Source of the DNA: Harmothoe impar
Taxonomy: Eukaryota > Annelida > Polychaeta > Phyllodocida > Polynoidae
Assembly (NCBI GenBank): GCA_947462335.1
Contig: OX381710.1
Span: 65,033,303 to 65,097,302, forward strand
Direction: 5' to 3'
Length of the DNA stretch: 64,000 nt
Part shown: positions 39,101 to 47,177 of the stretch, one piece after another
Layout of the letters: the number at the start of each line of letters is the position of its first letter
How positions within the stretch are numbered: the first letter of the stretch is position 1
Translations under genes and position numbers: made by a program
The notes under the pieces: model-generated
What the model was told of the DNA's origin: nothing
Databases searched by the model: none
The model's input: only the letters and a program-made list of their open reading frames with translations

Positions 39101-42100
39101 AAATAGGGTGTCAGTAATGAGGATACAATGGGTTACGTAGTGGCTTACAAAATACCCGCAGGCCTCCATTAATTGGTGGGAGTGGCAGTCTTTTGTAAGA
39201 TAACTTACAAAATGGGCGTCTTGAGTGCAAGCAGTGAGATTTAGTTCGGTTTCATAACCAAGGTCATGTGGGGTGCCTTAATCAGCCATACACGGGGCCC
39301 TTGATGGGGGGGGGGGGGTCCCCATGTCGCATGTCGATTTTAATAAATGCCCGTGTCTCATGTCACCAAGGAAAAACCCATGTCACTAACAGATGATAAA
39401 TCACTGAATATCCATCACTAATATAGGCATATGCCATTGACTTACGATCTACCACTGTGGCATTTCTTGTGGAGGAAAAGATTTTGGGAAAATGGTAAGG
39501 TCTAGACTTCAATTTCACATCCATGTCACTAAGACCAATGTCCCATGTCAGAGTTAAGAAATGCCCCATGTCCCATGTCACTAGTATGGCCATGTCCCAT
39601 GTCAATTTTAAGAAATGGCCATGTCGCCATATCGGATTTAAGAAATGGCCATGTCGACATATCGAATTTAGGGGTCAAGGGCCATATATATAGTACAGGG
39701 ACTCGCAAGTAGGCCTGTTGGCTGTATGCCATGGTTTAATGGTACCGTAGTCCATGTAGCCAGGCAACTAGCTTAAAATGATATCTTAACATATTTTTAT
39801 TTTGTTTGGTTTGTGGTTTCCAACTCTCCATTTATTAACATTTGTTTGAATTAGGCTAAATTTAAAAACAAAAGGTTTCAGGTCTGGTTACCAGACCATG
39901 CCTAGCAAGACAGGGCAGACGCTACATGTTATTTATGCAATTTTTAAGAATTATTCATATTTTTGCTTCTTTTTTTCTTATTGGTTAATTTTAGGGTTTA
40001 CACAGTGGTTGGCCAGTACTTTCATATTTGAACAAAATAGATATGTATAAATCCTACTTACCAAACCAGGACGTTCTTCCTGTGTAACCTGACATATGTA
40101 TATATAACTACGACTAATATCTGGGTGAATTATCCAGTCTGAAATTCGGTCAAAAAAAAAGTGTGAGTGCATGCAGTGTATCAAGGCCTGACTACGTCAT
40201 CAGTGGGAGGACATACACACAGGCAGTTAGTAAACTTTACTGTGCCTGTAACTCTCATGCCTTAATGCCTCATAGTGCTTCAATAGAGAGTTGAAACTTG
40301 TAACGAGTATGGCAATGTCTGACTTTGTCGCGTTGAGGCAATGTCTGACTTATTCCATAGCTTTGTTCTACATGTACATATGTACATATACGGTACAATT
40401 ACATAGATGAAGTAAATGCAAGTCACTCCATGATCGACGAGATATCCATTTATTGCTCTATGCTTACAAAATTCAGTTTCTCGACAATACAATTCAAACT
40501 GGTAATAGAAACACACGTCATCATGATGGTCTTAGATACATTCAACGGTACTCCAGAAATCCTGTGGTATATAATAGTTTCCTTTATAGGGCCATACGTA
40601 AATGGAACAAGTTGCTCAAGGAGTATACCCTTGAAAAGGATTTTAGCAAATTGTGTATAATCATGATAAAGCGAGACCACCCACCCTGTTACATCATGAA
40701 TCCTGGTGAACAATATTAATGTATAGATCTCAAATTGTATAAGCGCCATGACTTCTTATTGTATTAGTAAGCACGATTACATAATTACGTATGAATTACT
40801 GTATTGTCACAACTTATAAGGTATACCAACACAACACCCCCCCCCCCCCACCTCGCTCCACCCCCCCCCCACCTCCCATCATGACCTCTAACAACCGAGG
40901 TCATGATGCATTAAGGAACTATGCGGCCCATATAGGGTTAAATGGTTGAATGGAAAGCCAAACGCCTCCCACCTGTGTGGACCCCCACTCTGACACACAA
41001 GACTTGGTTGTGTAACACATGTTGACTATTCATGGCTGTATGCTGGGCGTCTGTCAGTGACATACCGTAGTCCATGTACTACCGTAAAACCTCGTGTATA
41101 AGCCACGGCTAGTACGCGAATCAGATCGGCAGTGCAGCTTATAGGATCGCAGTGTTGCCGAAATGACGCCGGCACACCAGCAAAAGTCGACGTAGAATCA
41201 CAATGGCCGGCGTAGAGCCTGAGGACGCAGGCCAGAATGGCCTGCCATGATCTCAGCTTCATATTGCTGAAACAATTTTTCAAATCGGCCAATTAGAAAG
41301 AAGCAAAGCTAGGGCAGTTTTAGTGAAGTTGTTTGATATTCAAATAATTTCAAAATTCTTTTCTGTTATAATGAAGCTTAAACGGGCACCTTAAAGATCA
41401 ATATTTATATGGCCTGCGTGAAAGGGAAATGGCCTGCGTAAGACGCCCGGGGTGAGACGTCACCACTTTGACCTGCGTCAATAATACGTTTTCGGCAACA
41501 CTGGGATCAGCCCATGGTCGGGGTGCCGTTTATATGCAAGTTTTTGCCACTATGGTACAGCACTAAAATCGGCACATTCAGATCGCTAGTGCGGCTTATA
41601 GGATCGGCCTTAACTCAGGGTGCGGCTTATACGCGAGTTGGGCTTATACCCGAGGTTTTACAGTACTCTATGTACATTGGAGATAGAGCATGGAGAGGCT
41701 GTATACCCATGTGCCTCCATCAGAGCCCTGTGCCTCCATGGTGGAGGTTTTACAGAAGGTGGCGCCGTTATATAACTTGTGTACCGTGTAAAAAGGCAAT
41801 AACACGCAAATAAATAATTCCATAAATGTATGACGGAGTCACACAGGGGCTATTTTTGGAGGGTTACTGGAATAGCTTCGTGTTCGTCAGTGTGTGTGTG
41901 TGACATAACCCTTCCCACGCCTGCTACTGTGTACTTTGGGTTTAGATAATCATAATGCGGGTAGTACATGTACATAAGAATTCTTTCATAACCTTTCTTT
42001 TATACATCATGAAAGTAGCAAAACATATTTGCCTATAACTTGGGGATCTCGAAAGGGCTATCACCATCACGTCTCGAGTAAAGCCGCAGCTTGTGCGCGA

Positions 42101-45100
42101 GTCAGACTCAGCTTCGATTTGATACAAAACATGCATATATGGGGTTTGGCTTGTACGAGAGTTTTTGTAAGTAAAAAGACAAATGCCAATGCCCATTGAT
42201 ACCGTCTCTGACTTATTTCACGAGTGGGGGCTGGGGCCATATCCCACAAAGCTGCCGCCAAGTGAAATACGTCAGAGATGGTATCAATGCAGTTCCATTT
42301 GTGTTCATTTTTTTAAATATCTGAAGCCATTTGATGAAGGAAAGACAACTTTTCCTTAGTCCATTGAATGTAGCCACATTGTATTCAATGGGAGCAATTG
42401 AATAAGGCTCTTCCAACACTTAAGCACAGTAAATCTTGTATTTCAAAAGAGTAAACCACAGTACAACAACATGTACTAAATTATCAGTTTTCCGAGCCCC
42501 TATGCGGCTTGTACAATTTGTCAAAGTTAGGGGTGCGGGTTATACGCGAGAATTTAAGGTAAGTCTTTCAATATAGACAGCTGTTCAAACGTATGCTGTA
42601 CACGTTTAACTATTATGTTTAAAAGTTTGACTTTTGGCCTTTCGCCCTTTTGAGTTTTAACTTTGACGTTGGGAATTAGGCCCGTATGTACGGGATTAGG
42701 GCCTACCCTCCTCTTTAATATTCTTGGAGAATTGCATTTCTCCACACCCTCCGTTTCCGTTATATATTCCCACTGGCGGATCCACCTGGTGTGATAAGGT
42801 GGTACTACTGTGCCTCTGCATGGGTAAAAATCGACACAGGTGACACAGCGACACAGCCCTTTTAAAAATTGACACAGGCGACACGGCCCTTTTAAAAATC
42901 GATAGACACAGACATCTTATAAAGCTCTAGTATATTCTATATACATAAAAATCGACACGACGACACGGCCCTTTTGCTAAAAATCGACACAACGACATGG
43001 TAAAAATCGTGCGACCCCATGTAGAGGCACACTGCTAGGTCAATGTAATGGGTCTAGACAACTAAGATCTACAAGGGAAATGGGCATTTTGGGACATGGG
43101 CAACATGGGCCTTTCTTTAAATCGACAGGGGACTTCCCCCCCCCCTCCCGTCCACACCTATACCACCTATGTATGCCTATGGTATGAATCTGGAAATGAT
43201 GTACCGGTACATCGAATTTAAATCAGGAAATGATGGAATGTAACGGAAATGGAGGATTAAGGGCGAATAGTGGCGAGGGGCTGGGGTGCTTGTGACTCAT
43301 TGGCCGGGGGTCCGTTCTGCGACTGTACCTGCCACAAGGTGAGGTCAATGGAGAGTACAATCAACTGTGTAGAAGCCTCTAGATAGCACTAACTGACAGG
43401 AAATTACTTAGTTTTGATACTCCCGTACTATATTAGCTGAACACTTTTGTTTCAATGAGTCTCATTTGGTTTCTTGTTGCAAATTCTATTTCAAGCTCGG
43501 AGCTTGTATGACATCTAAAGAGACACTTTATGAATCCATAGCAGGTCTGTTAGACACAGGAATATGTTACCGTACTACCGGTTAGTGTAATATTCATTTA
43601 TGACATGCATAAGACTAACAGTCCCGGGGGGAGGGGGGCACTCCCTATCTTTTCTATAGTAGCTATGTGTGAAAATCACTTCAAATTGAGAGCCCTTATC
43701 ACGGGAGGCAAATTAACAGAATATCACCCTTTTAACAGGAAATTGAGCAAAATATAGTACCTAATCAAGGGGGACCACAAAAGAAATTCCCTTATCAAAA
43801 GTGATTAATGAAAATGATATAAATGACCCGCAAAAATGATATAAATGACCCGCAAAATGTAAACCTAAACCTAGCCCCAATCTGCAAGAAACATACACAT
43901 CTGTCTTCAAAGTTGAGAAATGGTATACATATTGAATTGCCTCCAAAATTGCCTAAAAAGCACCCCTTTTCAAGGGTCCTCACGGGCCAAAAAATATATG
44001 CCCTTTCCCTTGGAATCGTGTTCACACATAGGCAGTAATGCTGAGGGAGTGCCCCCCCCCCCTCCCCGCCCGGGATAACAGTGCTTCCAAGAAGCTAGTT
44101 AAGGGTGCAATTTCACCTGATTCCAGACCAAGTTTAGTTCAGTTCCCATAATGTGCGGAGTATCAAAGGCATTTAGAAGCTGTTTCCTATATTCTATAAT
44201 AGATCAATGAGGACGCACTTAGATCAGCCATCTTCGTTTTCGTCGTGTTCAACCTGTGGGTAATATGCAAACTAGAATCCATGCACAATACAATAGGTGG
44301 GGTGTGGTTGTGAGTTATATATGTGAGGATTAACGGTAGATGTATACATAACTAGATGTCTTGGTTTCCCAAGGTCAGCTTTGCTAGAGATCCATTATGA
44401 TACCTGGCCCCTTTCTAGTAGACTGTAGGTGTTATGTTATATACGTTACATGTGGTAACCCATATACACATCCAGGTATGGAGATTGGGTATTGTCAACA
44501 GTTAGGTAACAGGGTAACAGGTATGGTGACTGGGGGTCTTACAAAACTAAAGGTTTGATGATATTAAGTAACCTCCTGTGTTACTAAACGATATCACGCC
44601 ATACAACACAAATTCTACCCTTGCTTGTCCTCCCATATCAGCGAGTGGTCTTTCTTTTCAACAACAGAGAGGGGAGGGGTGGATTTTCGTGTGAGTGTGA
44701 CAACATCTTCCTGTGCGTGTTCCATTACAACTGCTTATGCAACTGATTCCTCACAGAGTGGCTTTCATAACTACAAGCTTTCAGTACATACTATTAAGAG
44801 TTAATAGTCGTTGTGAAAGGCCAGTAGTTATCAAAGCCCTGTTATGGGAGATCAAATTAATCAGTAGTTGTTATGAAACGCTATGCACCCCACTGTTGAA
44901 AATAGTAGTTGTTTTGATTTCCTGAGAAAACAAACATAATTTATTCCATACCATTCATTAATTTATCTTAAAGTATTACCATGCCCAAATAACTACAAAT
45001 GCAAGTGTCTGTCTCAAGGTATGTGTCCGACTCGTGGTGAATAGCTACCCTGGTCCAGTAATGCATATGATATTATATATAATTTGTACTATACTACAGA

Positions 45101-46972
45101 CTCCCCTTTGTCAGACATGGTAGTCTTGAACAAAAGTTCCCGAGAATATGTCAAGGGCAACCAAATATTATCCGTGGTATGGAATAATTATAATGCCTGA
45201 ATGCAGTCGGAGCGAGTATAAGTATCAGGGCTGCATTCATGATTCATTGTGACAAATGAGAAAAGTGCATGGAAGCACTCTGCGGCCCTTAAAGGCTTGA
45301 GATGTCATGTTCAGGCTGTGTCTCATGAGATTGGGCCAATGTTTTATTTAGGGCAGATGGAGATATAAATGGGCTACTAATTACTAATTGTCTGTGTTGT
45401 AACATGAATTAACCTTTTTGGCCCATTTATTGACCAGCACCACAGGTACTGGTCAGTCTTAATAGGTACAAGAGGCCGTAAGCTCAGACAGCCGAGCGTC
45501 GAGCCCATTGAAATAGCATTGAGCAATCGGACTGACCACCCTGTGTACATAGCCTCTATACTTCGTAGCATTAGTACCGAGCACCCCTCAGCCCTGCCCC
45601 CTACCAGCGTGGTCGTCACACCAGCCTGGCTGCAGCGCCCACCCCTCAGGCCTGCCAGGTCTCAATCCGTTCCTCTTACACGTAAGACCTTACCTGCAAT
45701 CAATCTATATGTACCCATAATGCACTGCTCATTCCGGTCTGCTGAGCTTTCAATGGTACGATGTTGTTCACAAGCCCCCCCCCCCCCCCCCCCCCTCCAC
45801 ACTGCAGCGGCCACACACTGCTAGCACCTTATTAACCCCTCTCACCTGGCGTCAGGGTTGGCTATAATAACCACGGCACCTCTCCCATACTGCACTACAG
45901 ACCGCGCCAAGCCAGTCCTTCTCACAAGCCGTCATATACATATAGTTGCACACCTCGGCGGCCTGATGGTGGGGGTAACGATCAGCTTTCTGAAAGCTGT
46001 GTGCCTAAGATATACTAAAGTCTGTAAGGCTAACAAAGCCGAACCAAACAATAACGAACCTATAGCGGCCTCACACTGCCACAATCCCTGCATCATGACT
46101 TCTTTATACTAACCCCTTAAGGACAGCATGGTGATTCAAGTGAACAGTGATGCACTCCTGCATCATGACTTCGTCATTACTATTCCTTTAATGACAGCAT
46201 AGTGATTCAAGTGAACAGTGATGCATTCCTGCATCATGACTTCGTCTATACTATTCCTTTAATGACAGCATAGTGATTCAAGTGAACACTGATGCATTCC
46301 TGCATCATGACTTCTTTATACTAACGCTTTAAGGACAGCATAGTGATTCAAGTGAAGAGTGATGCATTCCTGCATTATGACTTGTCTAAATATACTAACA
46401 CTTTAAGGACAGCATAGTGATTCAAGTGAAGAGTGATGCATTCATGCATCATGACTTCTCAATACTAACCCTTTAAGGTCAGCATGTTGATTCAAGTGAA
46501 CAGTGATGCATTCATGTGGATTTTCTGTATCCTTAAACATTGAATCCTAGTATATTATGTTCATTAGGATAATGACAATATACAAAGCTATTCAGCAAGT
46601 CATGATGCATAAATGCAGACCTGGTGAGAAACTCGCCTCTAAAATCCCACTAAAGGTGCTGGTCACCACACCTTCGGTGTGCAAATCCTAGATCAGAACC
46701 TTAGAATTCTAGTATCTCCATCTGCCCTAAATGAACCATTTTCTATCAAGCCGGTCAAAACTGGCACCCGGTTAAAGCTGGCACCCGTTCAAAGACGTTC
46801 ACAATGACCCGATCTCATGAGACACAGCCTTCACCAAATAAATATTAAAATGTATTTTCTGTGTTTCCAGGTGCCGGTGTCCAAGTTCCACGAGCTGCGA
46901 TACAACGTGGCCTTCATGCTGAAAGAAATGGAGAACCTAGAGAAGAGAAATATCCTAAAAGTTCAAGATTAA
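21748..46972 (+). CDS. COMMD5: COMM domain-containing protein 5, complete, seven coding exons
   Basis: Subunit of the Commander complex (COMMD ring with CCDC22/CCDC93 and Retriever) acting in endosomal recycling and NF-kB/cullin control. Exons: 21748-21898, 29953-30113, 30902-30930, 31763-31813, 33904-33999, 34312-34387, 46871-46972; all GT/AG and in phase, 666 nt, 221 residues (human 224). N-terminal alpha-helical HN domain (1 to ~130) includes FIGAKVPDEV, DRPTFRKLL and EDFVADISAVVF. The COMM domain starts at FRWRLDVAISTS (152-163, with the near-invariant Trp154) and runs through MLKEMENLEK to the end. FRWRLDVAIST, LSDGS and KFHELRYNVA identify COMMD5 over other COMMDs. Introns are very uneven: 8.05 kb (intron 1) and 12.5 kb (intron 6), both packed with transposons. 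Stop TAA 46970-46972. Confidence 0.95.
22033..25958. repeat. Palindromic (foldback-like) array of ~390-bp repeats in COMMD5 intron 1
   Basis: Direct units start with GGGACC at about 22137, 22526, 22910, 23304 and 23698 (spacings 389, 384, 394, 394). Each carries ATTTCAG, a GCTAGCATT-type block, TTATCTTATCTC and GGTCGC..GCGCT. From about 23970 the same units appear inverted (blocks 23970-24114, 24115-24500, 24500-24637 continuing at 25386-25720). The outer edges are also inverted: CTAGGTGGCAGCAC near 22044 and GTTGCCACCTAGTG near 25928. Units 3 and 4 are nearly identical, the others diverged. A 744-bp transposon interrupts the right arm. Short open frames repeat with the unit and are not genes. 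Confidence 0.85.
24640..25383. mobile_element. Non-autonomous pogo/Tc1-mariner-type element inserted in the foldback array
   Basis: 744 bp, starts CAGTAGAATTCCGTTATAAC and ends with the inverted counterpart (AGCAGAATTTTACTG), with GTTCGTTATAA..CGAA phrases near both ends. TA is duplicated at 24638-24639 and 25384-25385. The uninterrupted sequence CCAACCTATACTAATCATGC survives in a sister repeat unit near 24236, proving the insertion point. The interior contains about three units of a ~75-bp minisatellite ('CACTCACCCTCCTACACAGG') at 24900-25100. No transposase open frame. Confidence 0.85.
26040..26385. repeat. MITE with ~130-bp inverted arms in COMMD5 intron 1
   Basis: The arms 26040-26175 and 26245-26385 are imperfect reverse complements: each includes GTCAATCGGACAATTATTAA (or complement), CCCATTTGAATACGGAAAAG and CTGAAAGCTC. 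The spacer of ~70 bp lacks coding sequence. Ends are blurred, no target duplication assigned. Confidence 0.7.
28640..29740 (+). pseudogene. Gag-like remnant of an LTR retrotransposon, in COMMD5 intron 1
   Basis: A proline-rich open segment (about 28650-28800) is followed by a helical stretch ending QNQIRQDVDEALRMFQHFDN (about 28875-29009) and, after stops, by a capsid-like frame at 29480-29734: FLEEYCFYVEAIF, ARALYTYLDGKVRHWY, FLAEFADND. The spacing of L-x-G-x-x-x-x-W and the terminal F-x-x-x-F resembles Ty3-type gag/capsid. Frames are broken by stops and shifts and no protease or polymerase follows, so it is dead. The upstream region 27870-28280 may be its 5' flank; no LTRs are defined. Confidence 0.45.
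30121..30225 (+). repeat. (ATT)n microsatellite and T-rich tract in COMMD5 intron 2
   Basis: Starts directly after the exon 2 donor; about a dozen TTA/ATT triplets followed by impure T-rich sequence. Confidence 0.9.
31291..31600. repeat. 310-bp element, GCTGTGTCTCATGAGAT termini, TTTA target duplication
   Basis: The left end GGCTGTGTCTCATGAGATTG and the right end complementary to GCTGTGTCTCATGAGATCG form ~30-bp inverted termini (also ATACAATT / AATTGTAT). TTTA is repeated at 31287-31290 and 31601-31604. Interior has CGGGTGTAGTCTTTGACC and its complement as second inverted arms. Same family as 45314-46829. In COMMD5 intron 3. Confidence 0.75.
32828..33868. repeat. 1.04-kb repeat element, copy A (COMMD5 intron 4)
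   Basis: Both ends match the copy at 47425-49769: it begins ATTACTGGACATCGATTCTC and ends TTGGACTGCTGTATATTT. The left end folds as a hairpin (ACTGGACATCGAT with ATCGATGCCCAGT). Between the conserved ends, copy A carries three ~57-bp units of 'GGCGAGAAAAAAGTTCAAAA' (33459-33630), unlike the ~130-bp units in copy B. No target duplication is evident. Confidence 0.7.
35392..35556. repeat. 165-bp TA-flanked MITE, CWGTGAAAGTACTT termini
   Basis: CAGTGAAAGTACTTTATTTC at the left is matched in inverse at the right (AATAAGTACTTTCACAG); TA at 35390-35391 and 35557-35558. Interior repeats 'CGCGAAAAT'. In COMMD5 intron 6. Confidence 0.8.
37560..37810. repeat. piggyBac-like MITE, TTAA-CCCTTGAAGGAC..AAAGGG-TTAA
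   Basis: Complete TTAA to TTAA element (251 bp). The centre has two nested hairpins of the type GAGTAACTCGCC with flanking TGCAT..CATGA. One of the cleanest copies of the family. Confidence 0.75.
38228..38469. repeat. piggyBac-like MITE, TTAA-CCCTTTAAGGCC..TTTAAAGGG-TTAA
   Basis: 242 bp between TTAA 38228-38231 and TTAA 38466-38469. Partial relatives occur near 30262-30365, 30955-31125, 32390-32640, 37050-37215, 37950-38140, 40867-40945 and 45190-45300. Confidence 0.75.
38498..38857. repeat. 360-bp hAT-like MITE, CAGGGATGTGATT termini
   Basis: CAGGGATGTGATTCCTCCTA on the left; AATCACATCCCTG on the right with TCCTCCTACAG also near the right end. ATAAC precedes and follows. CAGGG termini are typical of hAT elements, although their usual 8-bp duplication is not clear here. 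Confidence 0.6.
38956..39097. repeat. 142-bp palindromic MITE
   Basis: Inverted arms of ~55 bp: AATAGATAGAC..GGTTATGAAAA..TTAACCACAG..TGCTGGT on the left and the complement on the right, with a ~30-bp loop. The preceding 80 bp also contains AAACCACAGC / GCTGTGGTTT, an outer pair. Confidence 0.75.
39310..39670. repeat. Degenerate short tandem region of CATGTC-type phrases
   Basis: Repeated 'CCATGTCCCATGTCA' and 'AAGAAATGGCCATGTCG' phrases, related to the interior of the GTGCCTC elements but without their termini. Confidence 0.55.
40430..40720 (+). pseudogene. 3' end fragment of a LINE reverse-transcriptase ORF
   Basis: The frame 40453-40719 reads ..NTRHHDGLRYIQRYSRN, NSFLYRAIRKWNKLLKEYTL, then a Lys/Ile-rich tail. 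The pattern NSF-x-x-R-x-I-R-x-W-N-x-L is the usual C-terminal signature after the RT domain of non-LTR elements (CR1/jockey-like). No RT catalytic motifs precede it, so it is a 5'-truncated copy. In COMMD5 intron 6. Confidence 0.6.
41082..41663. repeat. TA-flanked element, CNGTAAAACCTCG termini, carrying a nested insertion
   Basis: Left CCGTAAAACCTCGTGTATAA, right complementary to CTGTAAAACCTCGGGTATAA; TA at 41080-41081 and 41664-41665. Without the nested element at 41149-41503 it would be about 230 bp. Interior has repeated 'GCGGCTTATAGGATCGGC' phrases. Confidence 0.7.
41149..41503. repeat. CAGTGTTGCCGAAA-family element nested in another MITE
   Basis: About 355 bp between GCAGTGTTGCCGAAA and TTTTCGGCAACACTG, with GGATC directly before and after. 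Interior has GGCCGGCGTAGAGCC and GGCCTGCGTGAAAGGGAAAT. Relatives at 1-134 and about 8460-8840. CAGTG termini suggest a hAT-like origin, but the 5-bp repeat does not match hAT's 8 bp. Confidence 0.65.
42810..43030. repeat. 221-bp MITE, second copy of the GTGCCTC family
   Basis: GTGCCTCTGCATGGGTAAAA at the left and CCCATGTAGAGGCAC at the right, flanked by ACTACT and ACTGCT. Interior is 'AAAATCGACACAGGCGACAC' type repeats, here complementary in sense to the copy at 17245-17466. Confidence 0.75.
43622..44075. repeat. 454-bp element with G/C-run termini and TAACAG target duplication
   Basis: Left TCCCGGGGGGAGGGGGGCAC and right its approximate complement (GTGCCCCC..CCCGGGA). TAACAG at 43616-43621 and 44076-44081. 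Interior has a 23-bp direct repeat AATGATATAAATGACCCGCA twice (43812-43860). No coding capacity. Confidence 0.7.
45314..46829. mobile_element. 1.5-kb non-autonomous element, GGCTGTGTCTCATGAGAT termini, TTCA target duplication
   Basis: Inverted termini of ~50 bp including a second block (AGGGCAGATGGAGATA at left, TATCTCCATCTGCCCT at right). TTCA at 45310-45313 and 46830-46833. The interior holds a C-run (45774-45796), a low-complexity proline-rich open frame without recognisable domains, and a ~70-bp tandem array (46071-46515). Same family as 31291-31600. In COMMD5 intron 6, ending 41 bp before exon 7. Confidence 0.75.
46071..46515 (+). repeat. ~70-bp tandem array (six to seven units)
   Basis: Unit pattern: 'TTTAAGGACAGCATAGTGATTC', then AAGTGAACAGTGATGCATTC, then CTGCATCATGACTTC. 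Unit starts near 46111, 46181, 46251, 46321, 46391 and 46461. The unit resembles one end of the TTAA-CCCTTTAAGGAC MITE family, so a MITE end appears to have been amplified inside the larger element. Confidence 0.8.
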
Positions 46973-47171
46973 ATTTCTTAAATATGTAGAAAACATTATG
47001 CCCTTGTAAATATACCTCGAATATACGGAGAGATTTTATATACAAATGACATTTTATACATTATAGCTGACAGATAAGATTATATGAGTGATATCGAATA
47101 AGGAGAGGAATGAATGATGAGGTGTGGCGATGTGTAAGCCACCACAACTTGTACATATGGAACGACCGTGC

Positions 47172-47177
47172 AATAAA
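47172..47177 (+). other. Probable COMMD5 polyadenylation signal AATAAA
   Basis: AATAAA is 200 bp past the stop codon, giving a compact 3' UTR of about 200-220 bp. Inferred from position only. Confidence 0.55.

Noticed and set aside
45377..46112. Open frames of 80-101 codons in the 1.5-kb TTYA element
   Set aside because: Proline and low-complexity rich, include a C-run, show no transposase motifs; probably chance frames in GC-rich sequence.
46071..46515. CRISPR-like regular repeats
   Set aside because: Units are contiguous ~70-bp tandem copies without unique spacers, in an animal genome.
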